DNA of 64,000 nt, taken from assembly GCA_027623235.1 (NCBI GenBank), contig JAQBVJ010000001.1:1-64000 (forward strand). The letters run 5' to 3'. Position 1 is the stretch's first letter, and each line of letters opens with the position of its first letter. The stretch comes from Planctomycetota bacterium (GTDB taxonomy: Bacteria > Planctomycetota > Planctomycetia > Planctomycetales > Planctomycetaceae). A program made the position numbers and the translations under genes. Under the pieces are notes generated by a model. It saw nothing but the letters and a program-made list of their open reading frames with translations. It searched no databases and was not told the DNA's origin. Below, piece by piece: positions 6,291 through 21,200 of this stretch.

Positions 6291-9200
6291 TCAGAAGTTG
6301 AGCAGACTCAACAATGTCGCATCGAGCATGAACGTGTTGTCGATCTCAGCGGGGTTGTCGTAAGTGTCTCCGGGCGAGTCGTCACCATTCCCTGTCCCGC
6401 CGACAAGTGTGTCGAAGGACGTCCCCTGACCTCGAAGTCGGTCGTCGCCAGCCATGCCGAACAACAGGTCGGCTCCAGCAGCTCCCAGGAGTGTGTCGTT
6501 GCCGTCTCCGCCAAGCAGCGTGTCGCTGTCGAAGCCGCCGATGATGAAGTCGTTGCCCGCACCGCCTCCGATCAGATCGGTTCCGGCACTCCCGTCGATC
6601 GTGTCCGCTCCGCCTTCGCCGATGATCGTGTCGCTGCCGTCTTCCCCAACGAGATTGTCGTCACCGTCGCGGCCAGCGATTCGATCGTTGCCGCTGCCAC
6701 CGAGAATCGTGTCCGCCCCCGTTCCACCGTCGAGCGAGTCGTTGCCGCTGCCACCAGAGATCGTGTCCGATCCGTCACCGCCAGTGATCACGTCCGCATC
6801 GTTTCGGCCATTGAGAACGTCGTTACCGTTTCCGCCCGAGATCGTATCGTTGCCGTCGCCGCCATCGATCGAATCAAAGCCGGCGTTGCCGGTCAGAACA
6901 TCGTTTCCTCCACCACCATCAATCGTGTCGCTACCGTTGCCGCCTGAAATCGTATCTGCCCCGGTACTACCCTCGGCGACCAGACGCAGTTGCAAATTCA
7001 TCGAGCCGGTCAGATCGATGGAGTCGTCGCCGGCCCCAAGATCCACGATGAGCTGTGCACTGCCGAGAGCAGAGGCATCGCCACTGGTGATGGTGTCGTC
7101 ACCGTCCAGCGTGTTGAGCTGAATCTGCTCGGTGTTCCGGATGTTCGCAATGAACGTCGTCCCGCTCGTCTTGACCAGTCGGCCATAGAGACCAAACGGC
7201 GACAGCGTAAAGGTGTCATTCCCGGCCGTTCCGCTCAGAACCATCACATCCAACGTCGACCCCCCTCCGTCCAGGAAATCGATGTCGATCCCGCCGAGAA
7301 GTCTGTCGGCCCCGGCACCACCCAGCACGGTGTCATTTCCAGCCTGACCGTCGAGAAGATCGTCGCCGCCGTCGCCGGACACCAGATCGTTGCCGTCGCC
7401 ACCATTCACAACGTCGTTGCCATTCCCGCCGAAGAGCCGATCATTCCCGGCTCCGCCGTTCAGCGTGTCAGCGTCGTCGCCACCGAACAGGACGTCATCA
7501 TCGACTCCCCCGTCCAGCACGTCGTTTCCACTGTCGCCCGACACCGTATCGTTACCGATTCCGCCCGACACGGTGTCATCGCCGCTTCCGCCGCGAACAA
7601 TATCGGCCCCCTGGCCACCAATCACGATGTCGTCACCCTCTTTACCGTCAGCGATGTCGTTGCCTCGGTCTCCGTTCAGAAGGTCGTCCCCACCGTTACC
7701 GATCAGAACATCATCGCCGAAGCCACCTCGAAGGGTGTCCTTGCCGGCACCACCAATGAGGTCATCGTTGCCGAAATTCCCGAGGATCGAATCGTCACCA
7801 AGATTACCAATCAGCGAATCATTTCCGGTGGAACCAAGCAGCGTGTCGTTGCCCCCCAGCCCTCTGAGTGTGACGTCACCCCGCGTATACGCGGAGGCGT
7901 CGAGAAGTGAGCTCAATGGGCCGGATGTCAGGTCGAATCGCTCCACTGATCGGAAGGCTTCTGACAATGCCCCAATCGTGAGAGTAAAATTCCTCAACGT
8001 GATTGTCTCCGCCCCATTTGCAGATTCCTTCACCGCATCCGTGTCGGCTCCGCCGTCGAGGTCATCAACACCCGCTCCACCAGAAAGCGTGTCATCTCCC
8101 GCGTGACCGCGAACAAGATCGTCGCCATCTCCACCGGAGACACTGTCATTCCCGCCGCCCCCTCGTACCGTGTCGTCATCCTCGCCACCGTCGACTGTGT
8201 CATCGCCAGTTCCACCGTCCAGAACATCGGTACCAAGACCGCCGAGAACCGAATCATTGCCAGAGCCGCCATTCAGCACATCTGCATCCTGGTCACCCGC
8301 CAGCGTGTCGTTGCCATTCTCTCCTTGAAGGTTGTCGAGCCCGAAGCCGCCGCGTAGCACATCATTGCCGTTGCCACCCATGAGCAGGTCGTCATCAGCT
8401 CCACCAAGCAGACTGTCGTCCCCGTCGCCACCCCGGAGAATATCATTGCCCACTCCCCCATCGATCGTGTCGTTTGCGACGCCAAAGCCGCCGACCAGAA
8501 TGTCGTCCCCTTCATTCCCCTGGATATCGTCTGCATCGACTCCACCGTAAATCGTGTCGTCTCCAAGTCCGCCTTTCAGCGTATCCCGGCCGGCTCCACC
8601 ACTCACAACGAGATTCTCTGTCGAAGTCGTCGCATCCACCGAGTCATCGCCGTCACCAGCGTTGATCAGGATCGAGCCGGCAAAAGCGGCATCAAGGGTT
8701 TCAACAAGGAATGAGTCGCCGTCAGCACTGCCAGTGACAGTCAACGAAGCCGTCGGATTTGAAAAGCTGACACTTTCAAACTGGGCCATTCCATTACTAT
8801 CGATCCGCGAGTGGCCGGCCATCGAGGTGTCATCGGTCAGGCGAATCGTGTGCCCACCGGCGTGAGAAATATTAAACGTCCGATTCACTGCAGTCAGCGA
8901 GTCTGTAATCGGCTCGAAGTCAGTGTATGTGATCACTTGACCGTCGAAATCAATCGTCCCGGATGTCGCATCCGTCGAGGTGTAGACGATGTCAGTCGCT
9001 GACCCATTGACAATAATTATGGAGTCGCCGCCAATTTCGTCAGCCCCGTCAATCGTCAGGCCCAGCGTTGGGATTGGAGCCCCATTGGCAAAGTCGATTG
9101 TAAAGACGTCGTCCTGCGTGCCTGTGTCTGCCGTCACGGCGAATGCAGCGTTCAGGTCCGTCGTTGACGAGAAGAGAACCGGCCCTGTCCCCGTATCCTT

Positions 9201-12200
9201 AAAGACTTGCAGCGTGTCCATCGCCACGTTCAGCGTGACCAGCCAGTTCACAGGAGGAGCTTCGTCATTCAATATTGTACCAGTCCCCGGACCGCTCAAA
9301 ACCGCAGTCGGATCGGCAACACCCGACTCAGTCGGATTGCTGAGCTGCATCGTAAACTGCTCGTCCGCTTCGAACGCTCCGTCGCCGATGATCAGTACGG
9401 TGACGATCTTTGACGTCTCACCCGGATTGAACGTGACTGTCGTCGAATTCGCGACGAAGTCACTGCCACTGATAGCCGTGCCACTCAGAGCGTCAACGTC
9501 CACTGTCACGATGTTGGCATTCGGCTGCACCAGAGACACCGTGAAGTCAAACGGGGTCAACGTTGGCGAGTTACCCTCGAAAGCACTCACACTATCAATA
9601 CTGATCGAGGTTTCATCGTTCAGAATCAATCCGCTCGACATTGCATCAGCGATCGCAAGCGTGTTGCCCTCACTGTCACTCGCTCCACTCAGATTCAATA
9701 TGACCGTTTCATCCGGTTCGAGATCGGTGTCTCCGAACACCATCACATCAACCGTCTGCGAAGTCACGCCCGGATCAAATGTCAGCGTTCCGGATGTCGA
9801 AATGTAATCGGCATTTGCACCTGTGCTCACCGCAGTCCCGTCCGACGTCGCAAAATTGACAGTGATCGTGTTGACACTTGCAATCGGCGAGCCAGATGGA
9901 TCAAGCAATTCCACAACAAATGTCAATGTTGTCACCCCTGAGTCCGTTTCCGCAGTCCTCGCTACGGTGCTCGCCGGAGCAACAGTGATGATCACATCAT
10001 CATTCAGAATCGTGCCGATGGCCAGATCATCAATCAACAACCCATTGACAGCATTGGAAAGCTGCACGAAGAACTGCTCAGTCGGTTCCGGCGTCGTATC
10101 CCCATTCACAGCAACTGTGATCGTTTGCGCCAGTTCACCCGGAGCAAACGAGACTGTACCGCTGACAGGCAGGAAGTCTTCGCCATTCCGGGCCGTGTCC
10201 TGGATCGTCGTAAAATCAACCGTAATCGGCTCTGCAGTCGAAGCCTCAAGCAACACCGTAAACACAAAGTTCGTCGTCCCGCCAGCACCCTCCACCTGCG
10301 TCACATCACCAATCGAGATTCGATTTTCCTGAACTTCGAAGGCACCAACGTCAGCAGTCTCATCCGTCGGACGCCGTCCGCCACGCTGGTCAACCGGTTC
10401 TCCACCCGAGTTGTTTGCAGCATCAATCGCCGGACTTCCCGTCAACAGAGCGTGTGTAAATGTGGGACCGCCGTTGTCAGCCAGCGGGCCAATCACGGCA
10501 TCAAGCGGACTCAGTGTCGAGCCTGCCTGATCACCACGGAACCCATTCACAAAACCAGTCGACGAGCCAGCATCGCCAATAAAGTTGGTACCGAGCGACA
10601 CGAATACCCCGTTGAGGTCATCGTCGACGCCAATCGCAACGTTGCCAGAAACGATCGTATTTTTCACCGAGACGGAGGTCCCTCCTTCAGCAACGATACC
10701 GCCGCCGAATCCGTCTGTCGTGTTTCCTGCGATCGTCGCATTTCTGATCGTGATCGTCCCGCTCGACAGGTCGTCCGCGTTATAGATCCCACCGCCGGTG
10801 GCGGCCGCCCGGTTACCACTCAACGTCGAGTTCACGATCGTGACGATGTCATTGTTATAGATCCCCCCGCCCTTTGTCCCCGCTTCGTTATTCGACAGTG
10901 TCGACCCGGAAAGAGTGATACGGCCGGTCACTAACGGGCCAGAGTTGTTGTAAATCGCTCCGCCGTTGGCATCTGCGATATTAGAATCGAACGTCGTCCC
11001 AGCGATGATCGCGTTTGCCGTATTATAAAGCCCACCACCCTGGGCGTGGGATGCATTTCCAGACACAGTCACTCGAGTCAGAGTCAACTCATTCCGATTA
11101 AATAATCCGCCACCCTGCAGCCTTGCTGTGTTGTTGCGAACAATCGAATCAGTCATCGAAAGCGACTGCACAAGAGTCACTGGTGAGCCCGCTACATGCA
11201 CCACGGGTGTCGTGCTGTTAACGCCTCGCGTCACCGTGTAGGTGTTCCCGACCACCGTCGTCACACGGATCTCTTCCGTGCCAATCCGAATGTCAAACGG
11301 TCCGGTCGCCGGAAATGCTGCAGCATTCGAGAGCGTCAACGTGCTTGCAGCAGCCGAGATGTTCACTGCCAGAAAGTCCTGCAAGACATCGTTGTAGAGA
11401 CCACCACCAATATCCGCCGTGCTCGTCTCCACAACCACGTTGTTCAAATTGAGTGTCCCACCATTCAGGACTGCCCCACCGCGCAACGCTTCACCGTTGC
11501 GAATGGTGAGATTCTGCAAATCAAGTCGAGCGCCCGGCAGCACATGGAAGATGCGATCCAGATCAGCGGCATCGATGAACGTCTGATTCCTGCCAGCACC
11601 AATTATCGTCAGATCATCGGTCACGTCGAGGTCACCGGTAAGTGCACCATCCTCGTCCCGACCCGCAATTGTCAGTCGGTACGTACCTGGAATCAGCAGG
11701 ATCGTATCGTCACCTGGAAGAGCGTTCGCCTCCATCACGGCTGCCCGAAGACTGCTGCTGCCAAAGACGTCCGCACTTGACCGGTCGCCGGGACGGACAT
11801 CCTCGGTGTCAGCGAACGTATTCACAGTAAAGCCCGACTCAAAGGCACCGATGTCAACCGTGGCGACTCCGTTCCCGTCACCATCGAATATCCGCGCGAA
11901 TCCGCGCTGGTCGGTCGCTGCGACACCCACGTTTGAGCCTGAATCACGTGCTGGGCTACCAAACAGCAGTGAATGAGTATTCGTTGCCCCGCCGTTGTTC
12001 TGAAGGACACCCAGGAGCGGATCAATCGCACTTCCCGTTGTCCCGACGATATCTCCGCCGGTGCCGTTCACAAACGACACGACCGAACCACGATCACCGA
12101 CAAGATTGTTCCCCAGACTGGTGAACTGAACGCCGCTGACGTCCACATTGCTGCTTCCCGTGTTGCGAGCGACGATTGTATTTCTCAATCGCACTGGTCC

Positions 12201-15200
12201 GAACACGCTGGCGTTATGAATTCCGCCGCCTTGACCACCAGCCACGTTTGCAAAGACAGTTGTGCTCTCAAGTGAGACTGTCCCGCCGTTATTATTCAAG
12301 CCACCTCCGTTCCCTGTGGCCGAGTTTGTAGACAGCGTACTGTTCAGCAACGAATAGCCTTTACTACTGAAGATTCCGCCACCGACAGAAGCCATATTCC
12401 GACTGATCGTGCTGCTTGTGAATGTGACCACACCAGTCGATGACTGATAGACGCCACCACCGAACCCAGTGGCCGAATTGCTGTCGATCGTCGAAAATGT
12501 CGTCGTCAGATTGGCAACATCGGAGAGGAATATCCCCCCGCCGTTGACAGAGGCGGTGTTTTCAGAAACCGCACTTGACGTCAGCGTCAGGCTGCCAATG
12601 CCACGAATCGCAATTCCGCCACCATTGACGAAAGCCGAGTTTCCGCTGACCGTACTCGCATCGAGAGCGAGAATTCGATTATTACTGATACCGCCGCCGC
12701 TGCCGTCGGCGGTATTGTCGACAACTCGGACAGTTTCAAGATTAACCGTTCCCGAGTTTGCGATGCCGCCCCCATTGAAGATTGCAAGGTTTCCTGAAAA
12801 GAGGGAGCCACTCGAATTCACCACTCCGTTCGAGGTTACAAACAACCCACCACCGTCGTTTGTGGCAGTATTTCCCGAGACAGAAGAGGTACTGACCGTA
12901 ACAACACCGTCCTGATTGAAGACGCCACCACCGTCAGTGGCAGTATTAAACGCCACCGTGCTGTTTGTCAGAGTCGCGTTCGCAGCCAATTCGTTATACA
13001 GACCGCCGCCATCTCCATCAGCAGTATTTCGCGTAATAGCACTATCAACAATAGTGACCGTCCCGGAGTCATTGTTGTACAGACCGCCGCCATCGCGGCC
13101 AGCCATATTGCCAGTGAGTGCCGACCCATCAATATTAACGGTTGCGTTACGGTCGTTGAAGAGACCGCCGCCATCAGTCAATGCACTGTTGAACGCGAAG
13201 GTACTGTCGGTAATTGACACGCTTCCGTCATCGTTAAACACACCACCGCCAAAGCCAGCCGTATTACCATCAACAAATGAGTCCACGATAGCCAGCGAAC
13301 CGTTTGTGAATATCCCGCCACCATTTCTATCAGCCGCGTTCAGCGAGATTGATGCTCCCGAAAGGGACACTGTCCCATTGCTCCGAACACCGCCGCCATC
13401 CTTTCCACCTGTCACACTCCCGCCAGTCACAGTCAGATCAACAAGATTGAAAGTCACCCCTGAGGCGACATCAAAGACGCGATCTATCTGATTGGCATCG
13501 ACGATTGAACTGCCAGCTCCTACACCAATGATCGTCAACGAACCGTTCGTCACATCGAGGTCGCCAAAGGCCGCACTGTCTTCACCAACGATCCAGGAGT
13601 CGGTTGCGGAAACTGCCAGGGAGTTCGCTGGCAGCGCAAAATCGGTAATCGCCCCTCCAGACGGATCAAGCGTGAAGACATAGGCACCATCAGCGGCAGT
13701 GACTGTCGTCAAATCAATCGTGTACTGTGTGTCGGAAACCCGAGTCACCACCAGCCCGGACAAGTCGACGCTCACCGGGACCATGCCGCCAGCCAGATCG
13801 GCGTCAAATGTCAGGTTGAAATCGGTTTCTGCATTGGCGAGATCGACACCCGTGACCGGCTCATCGAAATTCACCGTAACAACACCAACAAAGCCAATTC
13901 GCGGATCAGGCGTCACAGGCTCAATCGTGCCGACCGGAGCCGTCACATCGACTGCCACTACCCACGTCGTCGAATCCGTCCCGGCAAATACGTTTCCGGC
14001 TGCGTCCTGAATCACCGTCGCGGTCCCATCAAATGTCAGGACATACGTCCCCGGATCGGTCAGGCCGTTGAAGGCAGTGATCGCAGAGAGATCAAGCTGA
14101 TATTCACTCAGCGAATTAAGCTGCACAGCCACACCTGAAAGCGGAACAGCGACAGCCCCCCCACCGAGCCCATCGTCATAGGTCAGCATGAAGTTCGGGG
14201 CACCAGCAGACGTGCTCACGCCGAAAACGTCCTCAGAAAACGTCAAGATGACAATTCCTGGATTTGTGGTGCGGGCCGCTGGAGTGACCTGAGACAGAAG
14301 TGCTGTCGGAGCGAAGACATCCGCTCCTCGCACAAACTGATCGCTCGCAGCGATTCCACTGCCGATCTGCGCTGGATCCTCTGCGAGTGGGATGAGCGCG
14401 AAGTCAGTGATGTCACTTACCAGGACATCAAACGTGTAACGACCGTCCGACGACAACACGTTGGTCAGACCTGAGATCGTATATCGAGTCCGATCGACCG
14501 GATCCTGTGTTAAGACTGCACCGGCCAGCGAAGGCGTAGTAACCGCCCCCTGCCCATCTTCAAACGTGAGGCGGAAATCACTGAGGTCAACCTGCAGAAC
14601 AGGCTCATCAAACTGGACAACGATCTCGTCGATTGGATCCAGTCCCGACATCGCGTCGCCCAGCGGGTCAGGAGTAATATCCACGACGTCAACGGTCGGA
14701 GCCGTCGTGTCAATTTCCGTCAGACTCAGATCGTAGGTCGTCGTCCCAAGCAGGATCGCATTGGCAACAGACAGCCCCGAACTCGCGAGGGCATTGGCTT
14801 CCATGATTGCCGCTCGAAGCGTTACTCGCCCAAAGTTGTCGGATACAACTCCGTCGCCCGGGTTTACGTCCACCGAGTCCGCCGTCGAATCGACAAAGAA
14901 ACCACCAAATTCGAAGGCACCGATGTCCGTAAACCCGTTGCCGAGCACTCGCGGAATTCCGCGCTGATCTGTCGAGGCCGACGTTGCCGCACCTGCATCA
15001 ACTGCAGGACTGCTCAAAGTCAGTGCATGGGTAAACGTTGAACCTCCATTGTCCTGCAGAGATCCGAGATTCGGATTGGCGTTAAGGTCATTCGCGCCGG
15101 AGAAGACTCCGACTGCACCGTTAATATCCTGAACCAGGTTATTGTCAACTGAGACAAGTGCACTCGCCGCTCCGGGCACGGAAACGTCATTGCCGCCAGA

Positions 15201-18200
15201 AATCGCCGTATTGCCGGCGATGATCGTGTTCTGAACGGTCATTGACCCACCCGAGGCCGACACGCCGCCACCCCGTTGACCAGCAGAGTTGCTCGCTATT
15301 GTGACATTAGTCAACGATCCGGAGCCACTGTTAAACAGGCCGCCACCACTGCCAAAGGTCACTCTGTTCCCGGAAATCGTCGAATTCGCAATCGTAATCG
15401 TCCCGCCGTCGAGATTGATGATGCCCCCACCGTTCAGACCAGCCGTATTGCGAGTGTCCGTCATGGCGACGGGATCGACGACTCCGCCAATCGTACTGTT
15501 GATAATTGTGAGATTACCAACGTTTCGAATACCGCCACCGTTATTCGTAGCAACGTTGCCAGACACAGTTGTATCCACCAGAGTCATAACGCCTGCGTTA
15601 TCGATTGCCCCCCCGTCATCCAACGAACGGTTGCCGGTAATCACACTATTCCGGATCGTCACCGTCCCGCCATCGTTTCGGATGCCGCCCCCGTCCTCAC
15701 TGCCGCGAACCTGACCGCCAGTAATTGTCACCCCGTCGAGAATCAGTGTCGCTCCGGACGTGATGTGAAAAATTCGTTCAATACTCGCGGCGTCGATCGT
15801 CGTGACATCTGCACCAGCACCCAGTATCGTTAGAGTTCCGGTCGTGTCGGTAATGTCAAGGTCACCACTTGCCGCAAACTGTTCGCCGATTCCACCAATC
15901 GACAGCGTGTAATTGCCTGCCGGCAGATTGATCGTGTCGTCGCCAGGCAAAGCACCAGACTCCATAATCGCCGCTCGCAGCGAGATCATGTTCCCGGAGT
16001 CCGCGACGACCCCGTCACCTGGATTGACGTCGACAGTGTCTGACGTTGTATTAACAGTGATCGTTGTAATCGTCTGCCATTCGTCAAACACGTCGCTCAA
16101 CAAAACGTCGCCTGTTGCTAAAGACTGAATATCCGATCCTTCTGCCCGAAGCGTAAGGCGGTAGATCCCGTCGGTCCCTGTTACCGACCCTAAGTCGATC
16201 GAGTATTGGTCGGCCCCAGACGGAGACTGAGCAAGCGTCACGCCACGAAGCGAAACCAGAAGTGGTCCCGCTCCCGTGTCTCGCGTCAGCCGAAAGTCCT
16301 CAAGACCAACTCCACTTACGGCTTCTGAGAAATTCACCGTCACAATCCCTGCTGACCGCAGACGAGGATCCGGATCCACAGGAACGATCATGGCCGACAG
16401 GTCAATGAGAGTACTGACCCAGGTATTGGAGTCTCCCACGGCCAACGGATTGCCAGACGCGTCGACGATTGGTGACAACGTATCCGTCGTCACAACACTC
16501 AGCGTGAAGGTCCCCTGAGTAAACGTGACATCGGAGAGGTCGAGCAGGTACTGTGACACGGAGCCCGGCGCGTTTTTGAGGCTCACATCCGAGATATCGA
16601 CAGGCTGAGGGCCAGCCCCGAGCCCCTCATCACGCGTCAGTGTAAAATCGGCAAGATCGACACCAGAGACATCCTCTGAGAAGTTAATCGTGACAACACC
16701 AGCCGATGTATTTCGAGGCGTCCCCACATCAACGATGTCGACGGTCGGATCGACAATGTCGATTCCGCTAAACCACGTGTCCAGCGCGGCAACATTCGAA
16801 GGCCCGAGTAACGCATCTTCCAGTGCGTTGCCGGCAATGTCAGCAATCCCCGTGTTAGAAACCAGCCGCAGTTCATAGCTGCCCTGTGCCGAAGTTACAC
16901 TCGCCAGGTCGATCGTATATCGCCGCTGCGTTTCCTGACGCACAGTGAGACTGGCGAGAGAGACCAGCACAGGGCCGCCCCCCAGACCATCGTCGAACAG
17001 AAGGTCGAAATCCGTCTCTGCATTTGCCAGATCGAGGCCAGACACAGCCTCGTTGAAAAGAATGTTGACAAGCCCGACCGCAGCGTTACGCGGATCAGGA
17101 GCGATGTCCACAATGTCTGCGAGAGGCAGTGTATTATCGATACTGAATGTCGTCCCTGCGTCAGCACCGAGCTCAATACCAGCCTGGTCAGTAATCTCCG
17201 AATCCGAGGCGACCAGCGTAACACGGTAAATTGCCTCTGCTGCAGTATCTGCAGAAAGGTCAACAGTGAACGTATCCTCAAACGCACCGCCGCCGCTGGG
17301 CGTGACGCTCCCACCTGTAATCGGAATTTCGACGAATCCATCACCCAGATCAATTTCAAGACGAAAATCAGATAGCCCGACCTGAGTTACGTCGACTGGC
17401 TTGGTGAAATTCACCACCAGATTATTTGCTGGCGTAGTTCGAGGATTCGGAGTGATTGACAGTGCCGCCGTCGGCCCGACGTTTTCGACTGTCCATGAGT
17501 CGAGTACGATCAAGCCATTCTGAATCGGATTTCCCGACATATCCTGAATCAGCGAATTAGTCCTTTGAATAGACAGCGTGTAATTCCCCGCTGCACCTGT
17601 CACCAGATTCAAGTCAATCGTGTATCGCGACGGGGACACCTGAGTGACCGCCAGCGCCGTAAGCGGAATATTGATGGCGTCACGGGTCAAAACAAAGTCC
17701 GTTAGATTGACTCCGGTTACAGGCTCCGAAAAATTGACCGTAACAATTCCGACGGCTGTACTGCGAGGATCCGGGTCTACCGTAACCGTACCCGGCACGA
17801 CAAACGGTGCAGTCGTATCCGCAAACCACAGGTCGAAAGAGTCTAGCGTCACTGGATTACCAGCAAAGACAACGTCTTCAATGATGTCGTTTGCCTGCTT
17901 CGGAACGAGAACCCAGGTGTCTGTCGCGTTGGCGTCGAACACGTAGGCATTTCCGGTCGCGTCAGAGATTGAACCAGTATCACGCAACGAAAGGACATAC
18001 GTCCCATCAATATCGGTCAGGCCTTGTCGGCTGAGATCCAGAACATAGGACTGAGCGAAGACTGTCCCGCCGGAAAATGGCAACACAGAAGCTCCCTGGG
18101 AATCCACAGAATTGATCGCCCGAACACGAACTCCGACCAGTGACACCGGCTGAGGGCCATTCCCATCATTAATATCGCGAGTAAGTGAGAAGTCAGTCGC

Positions 18201-21200
18201 TGCGTTAAAGACATCGACACCCTGCACGGGTTCGTCAAATTGAATCGTCACCGCCCCGGCATGTTGAACCCGCGGATTCGGGTCGATATCAAGGATCTCC
18301 GCGCGTGGGCCAGTACTGTCCTGGATCCAGGTGTCGGCACTGATCACGGCAAGAGGTGCCCCGGTACTTACCAAAGAAATCCCTGTGCCTGGATTCAATG
18401 TCAACACATACACCCCATCGATGGGGTCGCCCAGGCCGTCAGACGTGACCGAAGACAAATCCAGACTATAGGCAGAAGGTGTATTACTGGTAATTGGAAT
18501 ACCCGCCAGTGGCACCGGCACTGGCCCGTTTCCTGTATCCCGAGTTAACGTAAAATGTGCAGCTGCGTTCAAAAGGTCAACGCCGGTTACATCTCCCCCG
18601 TTGAAGACAAACTGAACAGTCCCAGCTGCCGTTGTACGTGGATCTGGAAACACGTCGATGATGTCGGCACGCGGTTCATCGACGATCATCGTCCAGGATT
18701 CCAGTGCTGGAAATGTCAGAAACTGCCCCTGCTGATCCTGAATTCTGGTACTGTCATTTGTAATGAGAGTCAGTCGATAATCGCCGAACCCGTCGGTTAA
18801 TGCAGCGAGACCATCAAGCACAAATGTGGTTGCGAGGCCATTCCCGGGATCGTCAATCGCTGTAACAGTCGCTCCCGATAACGAAACAGGGAACTGACCA
18901 GAGCCGATATCGCGGGACAGCCTGAAATCACTGACATTAACATTTCCCACAACCACCGGTTCACTGAACACGACTCTCACTGAATCGACCGCCGTACTCC
19001 GCGGATCAGGATCAACATCCACAATATCCGCAGACGGAGCAAGTGAGCCTCGCACCCATGTGACGGTCGCAGAGGCGTCGACGCCCAGGCTCGTCACTGA
19101 ATACGGCCTGCCCACCGCATCGACAATTCCCGAGTCGTACGCAAATGAGCTGTTGCTGATCAGATACCCTGTGTCATCTGCGGACAGCGCCGTCGACAGT
19201 GTTCCGTCGCTTGAAAGGCGAAAATTGTCGTCATCGTCGACGATCACCCGGTACGTCCCGTTCAATGTCGTCGCAGTTCCGAGCGTGGCTCCCCGAGTCC
19301 CAGAGATCGCCAGCGACTGCCCGGTCGAAAGACCGTGAGCGACTGCGTTTATCGCGATTTCACCCGCCATATTTACCGCAACACTGGCGATATTGATACT
19401 CCGTGGAGCATTGAGTCTCAGTCGATAGGAGCCTTCGGCCCCCGATACAGAGGACACGTCCACTGTGTATTGCGACGGTGTCACCGGAAAGACTGCCAGA
19501 TTCGCTCCAACCTCGCTCAAGTCGACCGGCTGAAAACCATTGCCATCTGCAACATCACGCAGCAATGTAAAATCGAAGATATCGACACCGGACACATCCT
19601 CTGTGAAGTTAACTGACACATTCTCCACAGGAGTCAATCGGGGATTCGGAGACACGCGTACAAAGCTTGCTTCAGGTAGCTCGCTGTCGATTCTCAGCGA
19701 ATACTGCCCCTCGAGCCCGGTGACTGAGGAAAAGTCTACTTGATACTGACTCAACGATATCTGTTGGACGAACAGCCCGCTGGTATCGATCGGGACGCCA
19801 TCTCGCGTCAGGAACAGATCGTCGATATCAACATTCGTCACTTCTTCTGAAAAAGTAAGCGTCACAATGCCGGTATTGCTGACCCGCGGATCCGGCGTGA
19901 TGTCAATGACGTCGCTCTGCGGAAACGTTGGTACGTCAGGCAGCGGGAAGCTGTCATCGATCGTCTCATACGATCCACCGGACACGTAAGTCCCATTAAT
20001 ACCACGCGGAATCGAGATCGTATTTGCGTCGACGATGGTAATCTGGAATGTGCCATTCGCGGCCGGAATCCCTTCAACCCCCGTAATCGTGACTTGGCGA
20101 TTGTTCCCCATCAGGTGGTTCGGCACTGTCACCAGCATGCGTGAAAACGGAGCCGACGGATCGGCAATGATGCTGGAAATCGAACCAATTCTGGACGGAT
20201 TCGGCGACCACCCTCCCCAGGTTCCCGGAGAAAAATTGGAGCCGCTTTCGAACTGGTCGCTCGGAGCAGAACCGGCCGTATCAGCCCCCTGGGCAATCCG
20301 AAGCGTGGAGGCACCGGTCCCCGGATACATAAACGAGTCTGTCGTCGTAAAGATTCCGCCTCCACTTGTATTCAACTGGAAGTAGAGTACTCCACCACCC
20401 TGGTACGCCGGACCGTTGTCGTTTGTCGTGTTCCTGAGCCTGATGCGCGCTCCACCGACACCCGCCATTCCAGGATCAACAATATCCACCTGGTAGACAC
20501 CATTTGCTGTATGAATTCCGCCGCCGACCGCATTGACGCCCTCGATCTCGACAAAGTCCCCGTCGTTGAACGGAATGACTCCGCCGTACACACCGAAGAA
20601 ATCAGCTCCCAGAGTGACTTCGAGTTCAGTGACGCCGTTCGCGACATTAACCGGCTGCACATCCGTGATCCCGAAGACCGCATCAGGTGCTGGATTGGCA
20701 CCGTCGTTTTCGTCTGGAATCTGTGTGCCACGCGAAGGCACCTGCAGAATGCTGCGACCTCGCGTACCGCCATCGGGCCACGGTCCACGATTCGAGATCG
20801 GATTCCCGGGAGTCGTGTCGTCCTGGTCCCCGTGATCCGGGTTATCCAATCGGTCCCGTGATTTGAAAACAGCTTCCCTGTTTGAGTACCCACCGCCGCC
20901 GGAGGTCGCATTCAACCCGTGTCCAACGTTGCCCTCAAAGACAACATTCATTCTCGCCAGAGGATCTGAATAGTATTCGCCCGCGCCAATGCCGAATACG
21001 ACATCCGTCCATCTTGCGATCACATTATTAATCGGCAATCCGGTCGTCAGCGGGTCGACTGTCGATCGAAACGTGTCAAACCGGACGTCGTCACCGAAGT
21101 TACCATCGAACGAGTTATTAACAACTCGCGTATTCGTCCGACTGTTCGGGCCCAGATCGTCTGGCGAACCGTACCCGGTCGGTGTGCCAGTGTAATTCTC

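Noticed and set aside
6400-8660. Regularly repeated short DNA units suggesting a CRISPR array
   Set aside because: The units are contiguous 27-bp coding repeats for RTX nonapeptides, with no unique spacers.
6454-8665. Long plus-strand Pro/Ser- and Arg-rich open frames opposite the RTX coding region
   Set aside because: They are the reverse reading of GGxGxDxL repeats, which rarely yields stops. Their composition is that of a repeat shadow.
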